Source: Parcubacteria group bacterium GW2011_GWA2_47_7
GTDB lineage: Bacteria; Patescibacteriota; Minisyncoccia; Phycocordibacterales; UBA6899
Reading direction: 5' to 3'
DNA length: 13,432 nt
NCBI GenBank assembly: GCA_000999395.1
Contig: LCOM01000040.1
Coordinates: forward strand, 1 to 13,432
Shown: one piece after another, positions 1 to 6,512 of the stretch
How the letters are laid out: each line of letters begins with the position of its first letter
How positions within the stretch are numbered: position 1 is the stretch's first letter
Position numbers and translations under genes: made by a program
The notes under the pieces: generated by a model
Told to the model about the DNA's origin: nothing
What the model saw: the letters and a program-made list of their open reading frames with translations, nothing else
Databases searched by the model: none

Positions 1-40
1 TATTGATCTAAATGCAATAGTATCCAACAAGGAAGAAAGC

Positions 41-1936
41 ATGACCAAAGAAGCCCCGATTTCTGTTTCTGGGAAGAATATTTTAACTAGTACACCACCA
101 AAGATAGTACCAGATATATCAGAACCCGAAACAGTATTTAAGTTTGACTTCGAAAAAATGCGGGCTACACCAAGGGGTCAGTCAGCTGGCGTCGTTGCAG
201 ATTTACCAGAAATAACCACAGTGGCTGGCTTGCAAAAACCAATCAAACAAATAGATCCATTATTGGAGGCGGACGGAGGTGGTGCGGTGACACATGACCC
301 AATTACTCTTGTTGGTCGGCGAACGATGGCGGGAGATTTATTATTGCGAGGACTTGTACCTGCGGCCCCTATTGTTCCGCCTCCATCAATGTCGAAGTCT
401 GTCTCGCCAATCGCATCACCCAAAGTCCCTTCAGAATCACTTCCTCTTATCACGCCACCACCTGCTCCCGCAGCGGCGCCCTCAGTAACAATATCGAATG
501 CTCCGGTTCCGCACTCGGTGCCACCTGTTGATGGTGACATTGCGCGGAAGAATAAGACAAAGCGAATACTTGGAATATCGATTGGAGGTTTGTTGGTGCT
601 GGCTGCGCTCGGCGGAGCATTTTATTCATTTACTCTCTTTCAAAGCTCGGGCATAAGGCAGTTGTCTACGAATGCTTTTTTGCAATTTTTTAACGCAACC
701 TCTTTTTCTTACGAAGGAAAAGGGTTCGTAAACCTCTCTGCCTCTTCGGCTGTAGCTGGAACGATGCAAACAAATACAATCAATCTTTCTCTCGATTATA
801 ATGGAGCACTATTGAGTAATTCTCTCGGCTACGGAGACGGAGCGCACCACCTAAAGCTATCTGGGGATTTTCAGTCCGGACAGACAAAATGGCCGATTAA
901 CGCAGAGACAGATATACGCATTCTCGGATCATCACTTTATTTTCATGTGCTTGCATTTCCCGAGACAAGTGAGCTAGATCCAGAGCTGTTCAACACTTAT
1001 TGGATGAAGATTGACCTCGCTGAAATTGCAAAAGAACTCGCTATTTCCGGTGTCATGGTCGCACAATCAGAGTATGGAAATTTTGGAACGCAAGGAGGTG
1101 AGGGATTTAATGCACTGCTTAAAACATACGCCCCATTTGAAGCGAGTAAATCACTTCCTGACGAGGTTGTGGCCGGATTTCCGGCAAGCCACATTAGCAT
1201 GACGACCAATGGGGACCAGGCACTACTCTTAGTTCAGGGTCTCTATCTAAAGTTTATGGGAAAAGAGATGGTGATGACACCGGACGAACGTGTACGCCTT
1301 CGTGATGCCTTGGCAAAAGTGAAATTGGAAATTTGGGTGAATCAATCCACTGGTGCACTGATGCAGACTCGCTTGGTTGGAAATTTTGACGACGAGATAC
1401 TTGGTGCACACGTGAAGGGGACTATCGATTTCATCTTTGCATTTACGAATTTCGACACACCTGTATCCGTCGAGACACCGTCCACGATATTAACATTAGA
1501 CGAGCTCAAGGTGCAGATTGAACAGAACCAAAAAAAGAGAATAATCTGGGCGCGTGATAGTGAAAAGACAGACCGTCTGAGTGGACTTCGTCTGTCGATC
1601 GATTCATATAAGAGCGCAATGGGTCGCTATCCAACGGAACTCAATGATTTGTATGGTGCCGGGATAATTTCTTCAGCGGCTATTCCTGAGGAGGAGTTGG
1701 ATTTGTATACCTATGCATCATATGTCGGAAGCTCACCGCTCACAAAATCTAATCGCTGTACTCCCTCGACGAAAAAATGTGACTTCTATCACATCGGTGT
1801 AAATCTCGAGGATGTCTCAGGTCCGCTTCTTTCGAAAGATGACGACATCACGACTGAAGTACATGGTGCGGATGCGAAGGGTTGCAAAGATGAAAAAAAC
1901 GTCGCGTGCTATGACATTGTTTCATCAAGTCTCTAG
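41..1936 (+). CDS. Membrane-anchored protein with Pro-rich N-terminus and pilin-like C-terminal domain
   Basis: A 631-residue protein that I cannot assign to a named family. Residues 1-175 are cytoplasmic, low in complexity and rich in Pro/Ala/Ser around 95-165. A basic stretch (KNKTKR, 170-175) precedes one membrane helix (about 176-200), so the remaining 430 residues should lie outside the membrane. Residues 200-490 alternate polar and hydrophobic positions, suggesting a beta-rich domain. From about 505 to 631 the pattern resembles the soluble C-terminal domain of CPR type IV pilins and pseudopilins: a helix, GRYPTEL near 528, YTYA, two Cys pairs (573/580 and 615/623, likely disulfides) and a CYDIV ending. 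The N-terminal prepilin peptidase signal is absent. The ATG start follows AAGGA at 29-33, seven bases upstream. No terminator is seen after it. The reading frame is certain; the function is unknown, perhaps an envelope or pilus-associated protein. Confidence 0.85.
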   Translation: MTKEAPISVSGKNILTSTPPKIVPDISEPETVFKFDFEKMRATPRGQSAGVVADLPEITTVAGLQKPIKQIDPLLEADGGGAVTHDPITLVGRRTMAGDLLLRGLVPAAPIVPPPSMSKSVSPIASPKVPSESLPLITPPPAPAAAPSVTISNAPVPHSVPPVDGDIARKNKTKRILGISIGGLLVLAALGGAFYSFTLFQSSGIRQLSTNAFLQFFNATSFSYEGKGFVNLSASSAVAGTMQTNTINLSLDYNGALLSNSLGYGDGAHHLKLSGDFQSGQTKWPINAETDIRILGSSLYFHVLAFPETSELDPELFNTYWMKIDLAEIAKELAISGVMVAQSEYGNFGTQGGEGFNALLKTYAPFEASKSLPDEVVAGFPASHISMTTNGDQALLLVQGLYLKFMGKEMVMTPDERVRLRDALAKVKLEIWVNQSTGALMQTRLVGNFDDEILGAHVKGTIDFIFAFTNFDTPVSVETPSTILTLDELKVQIEQNQKKRIIWARDSEKTDRLSGLRLSIDSYKSAMGRYPTELNDLYGAGIISSAAIPEEELDLYTYASYVGSSPLTKSNRCTPSTKKCDFYHIGVNLEDVSGPLLSKDDDITTEVHGADAKGCKDEKNVACYDIVSSSL

Positions 1937-1990
1937 AGTGTGGAGACAGCGTGTGTTTTATACATCAAATATGAACTCATAAAATAGAGT

Positions 1991-2019
1991 TTGCACTTCG
2001 TGCCTCTTTCGTGTTAAAT
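1991..2019 (+). promoter_or_regulatory. Candidate promoter of the first mreB
   Basis: TTGCAC (1991-1996), a 17-base spacer and TTAAAT (2014-2019) end eight bases before the mreB ATG. A transcript from here would start at or within a few bases of the ATG, and no Shine-Dalgarno site is present. A small palindrome, GCAC-TTC-GTGC (1993-2003), overlaps the -35 box. Confidence 0.5.
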
Positions 2020-2027
2020 GAGCGTCA

Positions 2028-3041
2028 ATGGGACTATTTTCCGCAAAACTAGGAATCGACCTCGGGACCGCAAATACGCTGGTATATGTGCCAGGGCGTG
2101 GCATCGTTTTGAACGAACCTTCTGTGGTGGCGGTTTCGGAGCGTGATAACCGTATCCTCGCCGTCGGCATTGAAGCCAAAGAAATGATTGGTCGTACTCC
2201 TGACGATATCATTGCGTATCGTCCGATGCGTGATGGCGTCATTGCTGATTATCGTGTGACTGAAGCAATGCTTCGATATTTCATCGGCAAGGCAATGGGA
2301 CGCTGGAATCTTTTGAAGCCGGAAGTCATGGTCTCGGTTCCTGCGGGAGTGACCTCAACCGAACGTCGAGCGGTCATAGAAGCGGCAATGCGCGCGGGTG
2401 CAAAAAATGCATTTGTCGTGAAGGAGCCAATCCTTGCTGCTATTGGCGCGGGAATTCCTATCTATGAAGCGCGCGGGCATATGGTTGTCGATATCGGGGG
2501 AGGCACGACTGATGTCGCAGTCATTTCACTTGGAGGTATTGTTGCGTCGACATCGGTGAAGTGTGCGGGCAATCGTATAGACCAAGCAATCGCAGACTAC
2601 ATCAAAAAAACATTTAATCTTGCCATTGGAGATAAGACTGCTGAGGATATCAAGATAAAGATAGGATCTGCGGTTCCGCTTGAGGAAGAACTCACGCTTG
2701 TCATCAAGGGACGCGACTTTATCGCGGGACTTCCTCGCTCGGTCACCGTCTCCTCAAATGAGGTGGTGAAAGCGATTGATAAGGAATTGCGCGAAATGGT
2801 GAAAGCCATTAAGGATGTCCTTCAAGAGACTCCGCCTGAACTCTCCGCGGACATTATCGACCAGGGGATTATCATGACCGGCGGTTCGTCAATGTTGCGC
2901 AATCTTCCCGAACTCGTCTTTCGCCGCACTGGGGTGAAGGCCATTCTTGCCGAGGACGCATTGTATTGTGTGGTGAAGGGGACTGGCGTCGCCCTCGAAC
3001 ATTTGGACACCTACAAGCGTTCAATTATAGCCAAGCGCTAA
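2028..3041 (+). CDS. mreB: MreB, rod-shape-determining actin homologue (stand-alone copy)
   Basis: MreB forms ATP-dependent filaments under the cytoplasmic membrane that guide lateral peptidoglycan synthesis. The 337-residue length is normal. The actin-family nucleotide site is visible: phosphate-1 loop IDLGTANTLVY (about 10-20), phosphate-2 loop DIGGGTTD (155-162), and an adenosine-loop equivalent near 283-290. The Glu expected to activate water is kept (E133, in a KEP context where most MreBs have EEP). The adenosine loop reads TGGSSML rather than the usual GGGALL type, so this copy is somewhat divergent. It stands alone between an unknown membrane protein and a non-coding region, away from the mreBCD cluster at 9529-11759. 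By eye the two MreBs are about half identical, so they are old paralogues rather than a recent duplication. The ATG at 2028 is supported by the DLGTANT position and the promoter directly upstream. Confidence 0.95.
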   Translation: MGLFSAKLGIDLGTANTLVYVPGRGIVLNEPSVVAVSERDNRILAVGIEAKEMIGRTPDDIIAYRPMRDGVIADYRVTEAMLRYFIGKAMGRWNLLKPEVMVSVPAGVTSTERRAVIEAAMRAGAKNAFVVKEPILAAIGAGIPIYEARGHMVVDIGGGTTDVAVISLGGIVASTSVKCAGNRIDQAIADYIKKTFNLAIGDKTAEDIKIKIGSAVPLEEELTLVIKGRDFIAGLPRSVTVSSNEVVKAIDKELREMVKAIKDVLQETPPELSADIIDQGIIMTGGSSMLRNLPELVFRRTGVKAILAEDALYCVVKGTGVALEHLDTYKRSIIAKR

Positions 3042-3042
3042 T

Positions 3043-3073
3043 AACGCGGGTAAATTCGGCGAATTTCAGCGTT
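3043..3073. repeat. Hairpin just after the mreB stop codon
   Basis: AACGC (3043-3047) pairs with GCGTT (3069-3073). Inside it lies the near-perfect palindrome AAATTCGGCGAATTT (3052-3066). It begins one base after the mreB stop. It has no T-run, so it is not a standard intrinsic terminator. It could stabilise the mRNA 3' end, or be the first arm of a larger intergenic repeat continuing to 3318. Confidence 0.5.
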
Positions 3074-3081
3074 GTGGACTT

Positions 3082-3130
3082 GCGGGGACCTCTCTCGCCG
3101 TATCGCTCATACGGCTCGGAGGCCACTCCG
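3082..3130. repeat. Extended imperfect hairpin in the mreB downstream region
   Basis: GCCGTAT (3097-3103) and ATACGGC (3109-3115) form a perfect 7-bp stem around a 5-base loop. CCTC (3089-3092) pairs with GAGG (3119-3122), and GCGG near 3082 with CCGC near 3127, with internal loops between. There is no T-tract on either side. Together with the hairpin at 3043-3073 it looks like an intergenic structured repeat rather than a coding sequence or classical terminator. Confidence 0.5.
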
Positions 3131-3196
3131 CGTCCACGCCTCGAACTTCAACTAAATTTTCGCCGCTATACGTTTTGCTGTTCCGCGTCCGACTAA

Positions 3197-3318
3197 TACT
3201 TATACCATCCCCAGCTAACTTTTTCTGCTCACAGAAGTTTCAAAGGTGAGTCCTTGGCTTTGAAAGGTCTCTCCTTGGAAACAGATTTGGAAGACCTTAA
3301 CGAGAGATGGTATTAGTG
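3197..3318. other. Candidate structured RNA or MITE-like inverted-repeat element
   Basis: Two distant arms pair: ATACCATC (3202-3209) with GATGGTAT (3306-3313), extending to 3197 and 3318 with one mismatch and one G-T pair. Inside are two adjacent stems. One is TTTCAAAG (3238-3245) with CTTTGAAA (3258-3265). The other is AAGGTCT (3264-3270) with AGACCTT (3292-3298), extended by TCC/GGA around one bulged base. The second stem begins where the first ends, so they could stack coaxially. The result is a closed three-way-junction shape. The left arm also holds ACTAATAC (3192-3199), the exact complement of GTATTAGT (3310-3317), giving an alternative register. It could be a non-coding RNA, a structured 3' UTR or a small non-autonomous mobile element. 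The transcribed strand is not evident and I recognise no known RNA family. Confidence 0.4.
3242..3278. repeat. Imperfect 16-base direct repeat inside the structured element
   Basis: AAAGGTGAGTCCTTGG (3242-3257) recurs as AAAGGTCTCTCCTTGG (3263-3278), 13 of 16 identical with a 21-base period. Each copy contributes its AAAGGT part to one of the two internal stems, so the two hairpins may have arisen by local duplication. Confidence 0.6.
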
Positions 3319-3350
3319 ATCAGTATTGAGGCGCGATTCCTCAGGCAAAT

Positions 3351-3376
3351 AAAAAAAGCGCCGAAGAGGGCGCTTT
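3351..3376 (-). terminator. Intrinsic terminator of the leftward 90-aa gene
   Basis: Read leftward, AAAGCGCC and GGCGCTTT form an 8-bp GC-rich stem with a 6-base loop, followed by a run of seven T (plus-strand A at 3351-3357). It lies 19 bases past the stop codon of the leftward gene. The plus-strand side has only TTT, so it is mainly a leftward terminator. Confidence 0.85.
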
Positions 3377-3394
3377 GGGAGTATGGTGTGAGCG

Positions 3395-3667
3395 TTAGCT
3401 CAAGCCCATTTTTTCCATGATCTCGGCAAAAATGAAGTCGCGTGATTTCTGGTCTTCTCCGCGATTAATGATTATCGGATCGCGAACGCCTTTGTAGAAA
3501 ATCATAATTCGATAGTCGATACGCTCTGGCTCCAGTTTCTTGTCATCGCTGATGAATTTGGCCACATCCTTTGGGTTAAAACGGGGCTCATCCTCCTTGA
3601 TGAGATGTCGAATCTCCGAAACGTTAACGATGCTGAACGGTCCTGTTTGGACAAAGACGTTTTCCAT
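3395..3667 (-). CDS. Small protein of unknown function (90 aa)
   Basis: I do not recognise this protein. It is short, charged and soluble, without signal peptide or membrane helix. The visible order is a hydrophobic strand-like segment near the start (FSIVNVSEIRHL), a charged middle (about 27-48), two strand-like segments (YRIMIFYKG and PIIIN), and a C-terminal helix (about 74-88) ending in GLS. The ATG at 3667-3665 is preferred over the adjacent in-frame TTG because AAGGAG (plus-strand 3675-3680) lies seven bases upstream, one of the best Shine-Dalgarno sites in the window. It has its own terminator and a TTGACA promoter, so it is probably a monocistronic unit. Its strand order resembles that of the 144-aa gene upstream, which may mean a shared fold; that is inference. 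Confidence 0.8.
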   Translation of the reverse strand: MENVFVQTGPFSIVNVSEIRHLIKEDEPRFNPKDVAKFISDDKKLEPERIDYRIMIFYKGVRDPIIINRGEDQKSRDFIFAEIMEKMGLS

Positions 3668-3706
3668 CAAACTTCTCCTTCGTGGGTGGGGGGATTCCCA
3701 AAATCA

Positions 3707-3734
3707 TATTTACACAGTTAGTTGCTTTTGTCAA
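3707..3734 (-). promoter_or_regulatory. Candidate promoter of the leftward 90-aa gene
   Basis: On the minus strand a perfect TTGACA (3734-3729) is followed after 16 bases by TAAATA (3712-3707). A better -10 match, TATGAT (3708-3703), lies 20 bases away, which is long. The leader to the ATG is about 35 bases and includes a C6 run and the Shine-Dalgarno site. Confidence 0.5.
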
Positions 3735-3757
3735 CTTTTTTGAAAGATCTGAGAGAG

Positions 3758-3780
3758 AAAAAACCACACATATCGTGTGG
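3758..3780 (-). terminator. Intrinsic terminator of the leftward 144-aa gene
   Basis: Read leftward, CCACAC and GTGTGG form a 6-bp stem around a 5-base loop, followed directly by six T (plus-strand A at 3758-3763) and a CT-rich tail. It starts one base after the stop codon at 3784-3782, separating this gene from the next leftward one. Confidence 0.75.
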
Positions 3781-3781
3781 C

Positions 3782-4216
3782 TTATTGTTTTGTCTCGCTG
3801 GCGCGTGTTGATGCGCGGATGTCTTGGAGTGTGGACAGTATCGCGGTCACCTCCTCGAGATCTTGGTTTAGCTCGGTGAGGTTGTCGTATGAGCGTGCAA
3901 ATTTGCGTCTGTTGCGTAGTCCAAAATATATGCAATCTCCTAATTGCGGAGTTTTTCTTTGTTCTACGCTCTCAAGACTCTCAGCGCGAAACATGACGCT
4001 GTGATAGCGGACAAAATCTGAGTTTGGCAGTGCCTCTTCGATTGTTGTCCACATGGTATCACACTCAGCATCCGATCCTAAAACGCTGAGCACTGTTCCT
4101 CCGTCTTTGAGTAAGAAAAGTATACCCGGCTCATCCGCCTCATCTGGACGCAGGAAGATTGCATCGATCAATTCGATTGGAACTTGGATAATTTCATTCT
4201 TACCGATTGGTTCCAT
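3782..4216 (-). CDS. Small acidic protein of unknown function (144 aa)
   Basis: No family recognised. The protein is soluble and acidic, with no signal peptide or membrane helix. Residues 10-35 (IIQVPIELIDAIFLRP) and 33-50 (PGILFLLKDGGTVLSVLG) look like beta-strands with a turn. A helix follows around 53-65 (CDTMWTTIEEAL). A probable helical or coiled C-terminal third runs from about 110 to 135 (DNLTELNQDLEEVTAIL). Three Cys are scattered without a metal-site spacing. The ATG at 4216-4214 is preceded four bases upstream by seven G (plus-strand C at 4221-4227) rather than a standard Shine-Dalgarno. It is divergent from the delta' subunit gene, with about 100 bases between the start codons. Coding status is supported by its length, promoter and terminator. 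Confidence 0.75.
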   Translation of the reverse strand: MEPIGKNEIIQVPIELIDAIFLRPDEADEPGILFLLKDGGTVLSVLGSDAECDTMWTTIEEALPNSDFVRYHSVMFRAESLESVEQRKTPQLGDCIYFGLRNRRKFARSYDNLTELNQDLEEVTAILSTLQDIRASTRASETKQ

Positions 4217-4253
4217 GATGCCCCCCCAATGTATTTTGTGCGTGTCTCATTGC

Positions 4254-4281
4254 AGATTACCACATACGACATATTTGTCAA
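4254..4281 (-). promoter_or_regulatory. Candidate promoter of the leftward 144-aa gene
   Basis: A perfect TTGACA on the minus strand (4281-4276) and TAATCT (4259-4254) are separated by 16 bases. The -10 box is weak (3 of 6). The leader to the ATG is about 37 bases. The site lies 25 bases from the opposite-strand -10 box for the delta' gene, so the two transcription units probably share control space. Confidence 0.4.
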
Positions 4282-4305
4282 ACTGCATGGTCACGTAATA
4301 GACGC

Positions 4306-4311
4306 TATACT
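4306..4311 (+). promoter_or_regulatory. -10 box for the delta' gene, leaderless arrangement
   Basis: TATACT (5 of 6 to consensus) ends six bases before the ATG at 4318, which would place transcription start at the ATG itself. No convincing -35 box lies 16-18 bases upstream. The six bases before the ATG (ACTCCC) contain no Shine-Dalgarno site. Confidence 0.5.
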
Positions 4312-4317
4312 ACTCCC

Positions 4318-5019
4318 ATGGACCTGCGCCCACACATCGCTCTCCCGAGTCTTTCCCATGCCTACGTCATTGAGGGTGCTCGCGCATCGGGACTTTCTGC
4401 ACTTCGTGACCTCATGGAGTCCTTTGGTATCGCAATCAAAGCAAATCCGGATTATCACGAATATGAATATGAGACGTTTTCGATAGACCATGCGCGTGAA
4501 CTTCGCCGCGAGCAGGGGATGCATGGTTCAGATGGTCAAAAGAAAATATTTGTTGTTGCATTTAATGCGATAGGGCATGAATCGCAAAATGCGCTTTTGA
4601 AGACGCTCGAAGAGCCGACTGACAACACTCACTTTTTCTTTCTGGTCCGCAGTGGTGCGATGTTGCTACCGACGGTACGTTCACGCGTGCAGCTTATTAG
4701 TCCGAATGCGGATGCGGAAATTCCGACCCTCCCGCTTGCTGGAGAGTTTCTCAGGAGTTCGATATCGAGCCGTATGAAAATGATTGAACCGATGACAAAG
4801 GCGAAAACCGACGATAAGCCGAGGGCAAAAGAAGAAGCGCGCGTATTCGTCGAGGCGCTGGAGCCGCTCGTTTATCAGAGGCTCACGTCTGATACTCCCC
4901 ATTTCGCTCTTGTTCTTCAGGATATTTTGACCGCAAAACGTGAGCTCGCGGGACGTTCACCCTCTGTGAAGCTTTTACTAGAGCACTTGGCGCTTACGGT
5001 TCCAATTGCTACACTATAG
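4318..5019 (+). CDS. holB: DNA polymerase III delta' subunit (short form)
   Basis: A clamp-loader subunit that helps open the sliding clamp and load it onto primed DNA. Evidence: the N-terminal LSHAYVIEG (about 12-20), the AAA+ region IFVVAFNAIGHESQNALLKTLEEP (sensor and post-sensor part, SQNALLKTLEEP at 89-100), and the SRVQ motif (122-125) after LLPTVR. There is no Walker A P-loop, as expected for delta' rather than gamma/tau. At 233 residues it is about 100 shorter than the Escherichia coli protein. The zinc module and most of the C-terminal collar domain are missing or reduced, which is common in CPR genomes. The stop codon lies five bases before frr, so the two are probably co-transcribed, although frr also has its own promoter-like sequence inside the end of this gene. 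Confidence 0.85.
   Translation: MDLRPHIALPSLSHAYVIEGARASGLSALRDLMESFGIAIKANPDYHEYEYETFSIDHARELRREQGMHGSDGQKKIFVVAFNAIGHESQNALLKTLEEPTDNTHFFFLVRSGAMLLPTVRSRVQLISPNADAEIPTLPLAGEFLRSSISSRMKMIEPMTKAKTDDKPRAKEEARVFVEALEPLVYQRLTSDTPHFALVLQDILTAKRELAGRSPSVKLLLEHLALTVPIATL
4987..5015 (+). promoter_or_regulatory. Candidate internal promoter for frr
   Basis: TTGGCG (4987-4992), a 17-base spacer and TACACT (5010-5015) lie within the last codons of the delta' gene. The -10 box ends nine bases before the frr ATG, the same distance as for the second mreB. AGGGA (5018-5022) is only two bases from the ATG, too close for normal Shine-Dalgarno use. Confidence 0.45.
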
Positions 5020-5024
5020 GGACT

Positions 5025-5576
5025 ATGACATACAACTTTGTATTTTTTAAATCGCGTATTGATGAAATTGAAGATTGGCTTAAAAAGGAATTTTCTTTGC
5101 TTCGAACTGGACGCGCAACATCCGCAATACTCGACTCGATTACGGTCGATTCGTATGGGACCCAATCGCCCATTTCGCACGTTGGAACGGTGTCGATGGA
5201 GGACGCACGTACGCTTCGTATTACACCGTGGGACAAGGCTCAATTAAAGGCGATAGAAGGTGCGATTCAAAAGGCAAATATCGGACTTTCTGTCACTACC
5301 GACGAGCAGGGATTGCGCGTGATATTCCCTGAGCTCACTGGCGAGCGACGCGCACAGATTATCAAGTTGCTGAAAGATAAACTTGAGGATGCGCGTATTT
5401 CTCTTCGCAAAGAACGTGAGGCAGTTGTCACGGAGTTAAAACAGATGGAGAAAAACGGTGAGATGTCGGAAGATGATGCGCGAAGAGCTAAGGACGAGCT
5501 GCAAAAATATGTCGATGATGCGAACGCTCGCTTTGATGCACTTGCGGCGACAAAAGAAAAAGATATCAATTCATAG
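5025..5576 (+). CDS. frr: Ribosome-recycling factor
   Basis: With EF-G, this protein splits the post-termination ribosome so that it can be reused. The 183-residue length is normal for the family. Recognisable parts are the conserved LRTGRATSAILDSI segment (about 26-39), the beta-rich domain II with SHVGTVSMEDARTLRITPWDK (about 52-73), AIQKANIGLSVTTDEQGLRV (84-103), and the long C-terminal three-helix part beginning at PELTGERRAQIIKLLK (105-120). It starts five bases after the delta' stop. The following membrane-protein gene begins after 39-78 bases depending on the start chosen. No terminator separates them. Confidence 0.96.
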   Translation: MTYNFVFFKSRIDEIEDWLKKEFSLLRTGRATSAILDSITVDSYGTQSPISHVGTVSMEDARTLRITPWDKAQLKAIEGAIQKANIGLSVTTDEQGLRVIFPELTGERRAQIIKLLKDKLEDARISLRKEREAVVTELKQMEKNGEMSEDDARRAKDELQKYVDDANARFDALAATKEKDINS

Positions 5577-5654
5577 GATCGCGATAAACGGCAAACTTCT
5601 TGATTGTAGGGAACAGTGATTTTGTCTCATATCGGTGGTCTTACACACAAAGCA

Positions 5655-6476
5655 ATGAGTGTTGAACATCATATTCGCAAGTCGAAACGAAGAGAAAGGC
5701 GACGATTTGTTGTTGACATTGTTCTGGTGCTTTTTTTTCTCACCGCTATTTTTGGTATCTTTTTCGCGCATTGGAGTACCAATAAATATGAGGAAAGTAT
5801 ACGAAGTCGCAATGATGCACTAATCGAAGAATCTCGTGCAAAGGCGGAACAACTCGCAGAAAATCAAAAAATACTTGAGCGTGAATTGCTTGCTGCACGC
5901 ACGCGTGAGCTCGCACTCGGTGCTGATGCCTCTTCTTCCGCTCCACTTCTGTCTGCGGAAAGTAATACCTTGAATGATGTTTTTGACCAATCGCTTCTCT
6001 ACGCAAGTACATCCGCTGATATCGCATCAAGTAAGGATGGAATAAAGGGATATGTGCATTTTGAGGATGTGACCTCAATGCGTATTGAGAATAAGCGACT
6101 TGGCTTTCTTATGGAAATACCACAGGATTGGTCTATGGCATTTGAGAGGAGCGATAGCATCGCATATGCGAGTTTGCCCTACTATTTCGGTGTGACCGTA
6201 AACGAAATTGCCCGGAAAGATGGAGCAATGTGGTTTCGCGTCATTCGTCCATGTAGCTCTACGGAAGCAACAACAACAGTGTTTCAGTTTGCTTCAAGCG
6301 ATGGAGGAGGTCTAGATATACGCGAAGCAACAGCATGTATCGCGCCATTTCTCGTGACCGTCGGGTATCGCGCTGATGCGCCGGATCGACTTGGTCGTGA
6401 ACTCTTTCTTCTCTCTATTGCAAGAACGTTTTACCCGATAGTTTCGCCCACTGCGCCATATACTCCGATACAATAG
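5655..6476 (+). CDS. Single-pass membrane protein of unknown function with coiled coil
   Basis: A protein of 273 residues that I cannot assign. A strongly basic N-terminus (KSKRRERRRR region, 9-17) precedes one membrane helix (about 18-39), so the bulk should face outward. A Glu/Ala/Arg-rich probable coiled coil covers about 44-88, a Ser/Ala linker follows, and from about 130 there is a compact domain containing GFLMEIPQDWSMAFE and a later ACIAPFLVTVGYR segment. That domain recalls the PsbP/lipoprotein-type 'IPxxW' extracellular folds seen in other CPR proteins, but this is only an impression. An in-frame GTG at 5616 would add 13 residues. I prefer the ATG at 5655 because it gives an ordinary positively charged cytoplasmic tail; neither start has a good Shine-Dalgarno site. 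The gene lies between frr and the protease gene. Confidence 0.8.
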   Translation: MSVEHHIRKSKRRERRRFVVDIVLVLFFLTAIFGIFFAHWSTNKYEESIRSRNDALIEESRAKAEQLAENQKILERELLAARTRELALGADASSSAPLLSAESNTLNDVFDQSLLYASTSADIASSKDGIKGYVHFEDVTSMRIENKRLGFLMEIPQDWSMAFERSDSIAYASLPYYFGVTVNEIARKDGAMWFRVIRPCSSTEATTTVFQFASSDGGGLDIREATACIAPFLVTVGYRADAPDRLGRELFLLSIARTFYPIVSPTAPYTPIQ

Positions 6477-6497
6477 GAAGCCTTAGGCGCCTTCGTG

Positions 6498-6506
6498 TGG
6501 TAACAT
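6498..6506 (+). promoter_or_regulatory. Extended -10 promoter of the site-2 protease gene
   Basis: TG-G-TAACAT (6498-6506) is an extended -10 element ending six bases before the ATG at 6513, the same distance as for the delta' gene. No -35 box is evident, which extended -10 promoters can tolerate. A leaderless transcript is expected. Confidence 0.45.
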
Positions 6507-6512
6507 ACATCC

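Noticed and set aside
178..540. Antisense frame under the Pro-rich part of the first gene
   Set aside because: Its Gly/Ala/Thr composition is the complement of Pro/Ser/Ala codons on the coding strand.
2966..3196. Plus-strand 76-codon frame overlapping the end of mreB
   Set aside because: It runs through two hairpins of the non-coding region, overlaps mreB in another frame and has no ribosome-binding site or recognisable domain.
3042..3394. tRNA gene, known riboswitch or CRISPR array in the gene-free region
   Set aside because: There is no TPsiC-like GTTCRANNC with an acceptor stem, no familiar aptamer core, and only one imperfect direct repeat pair rather than regularly spaced repeats.
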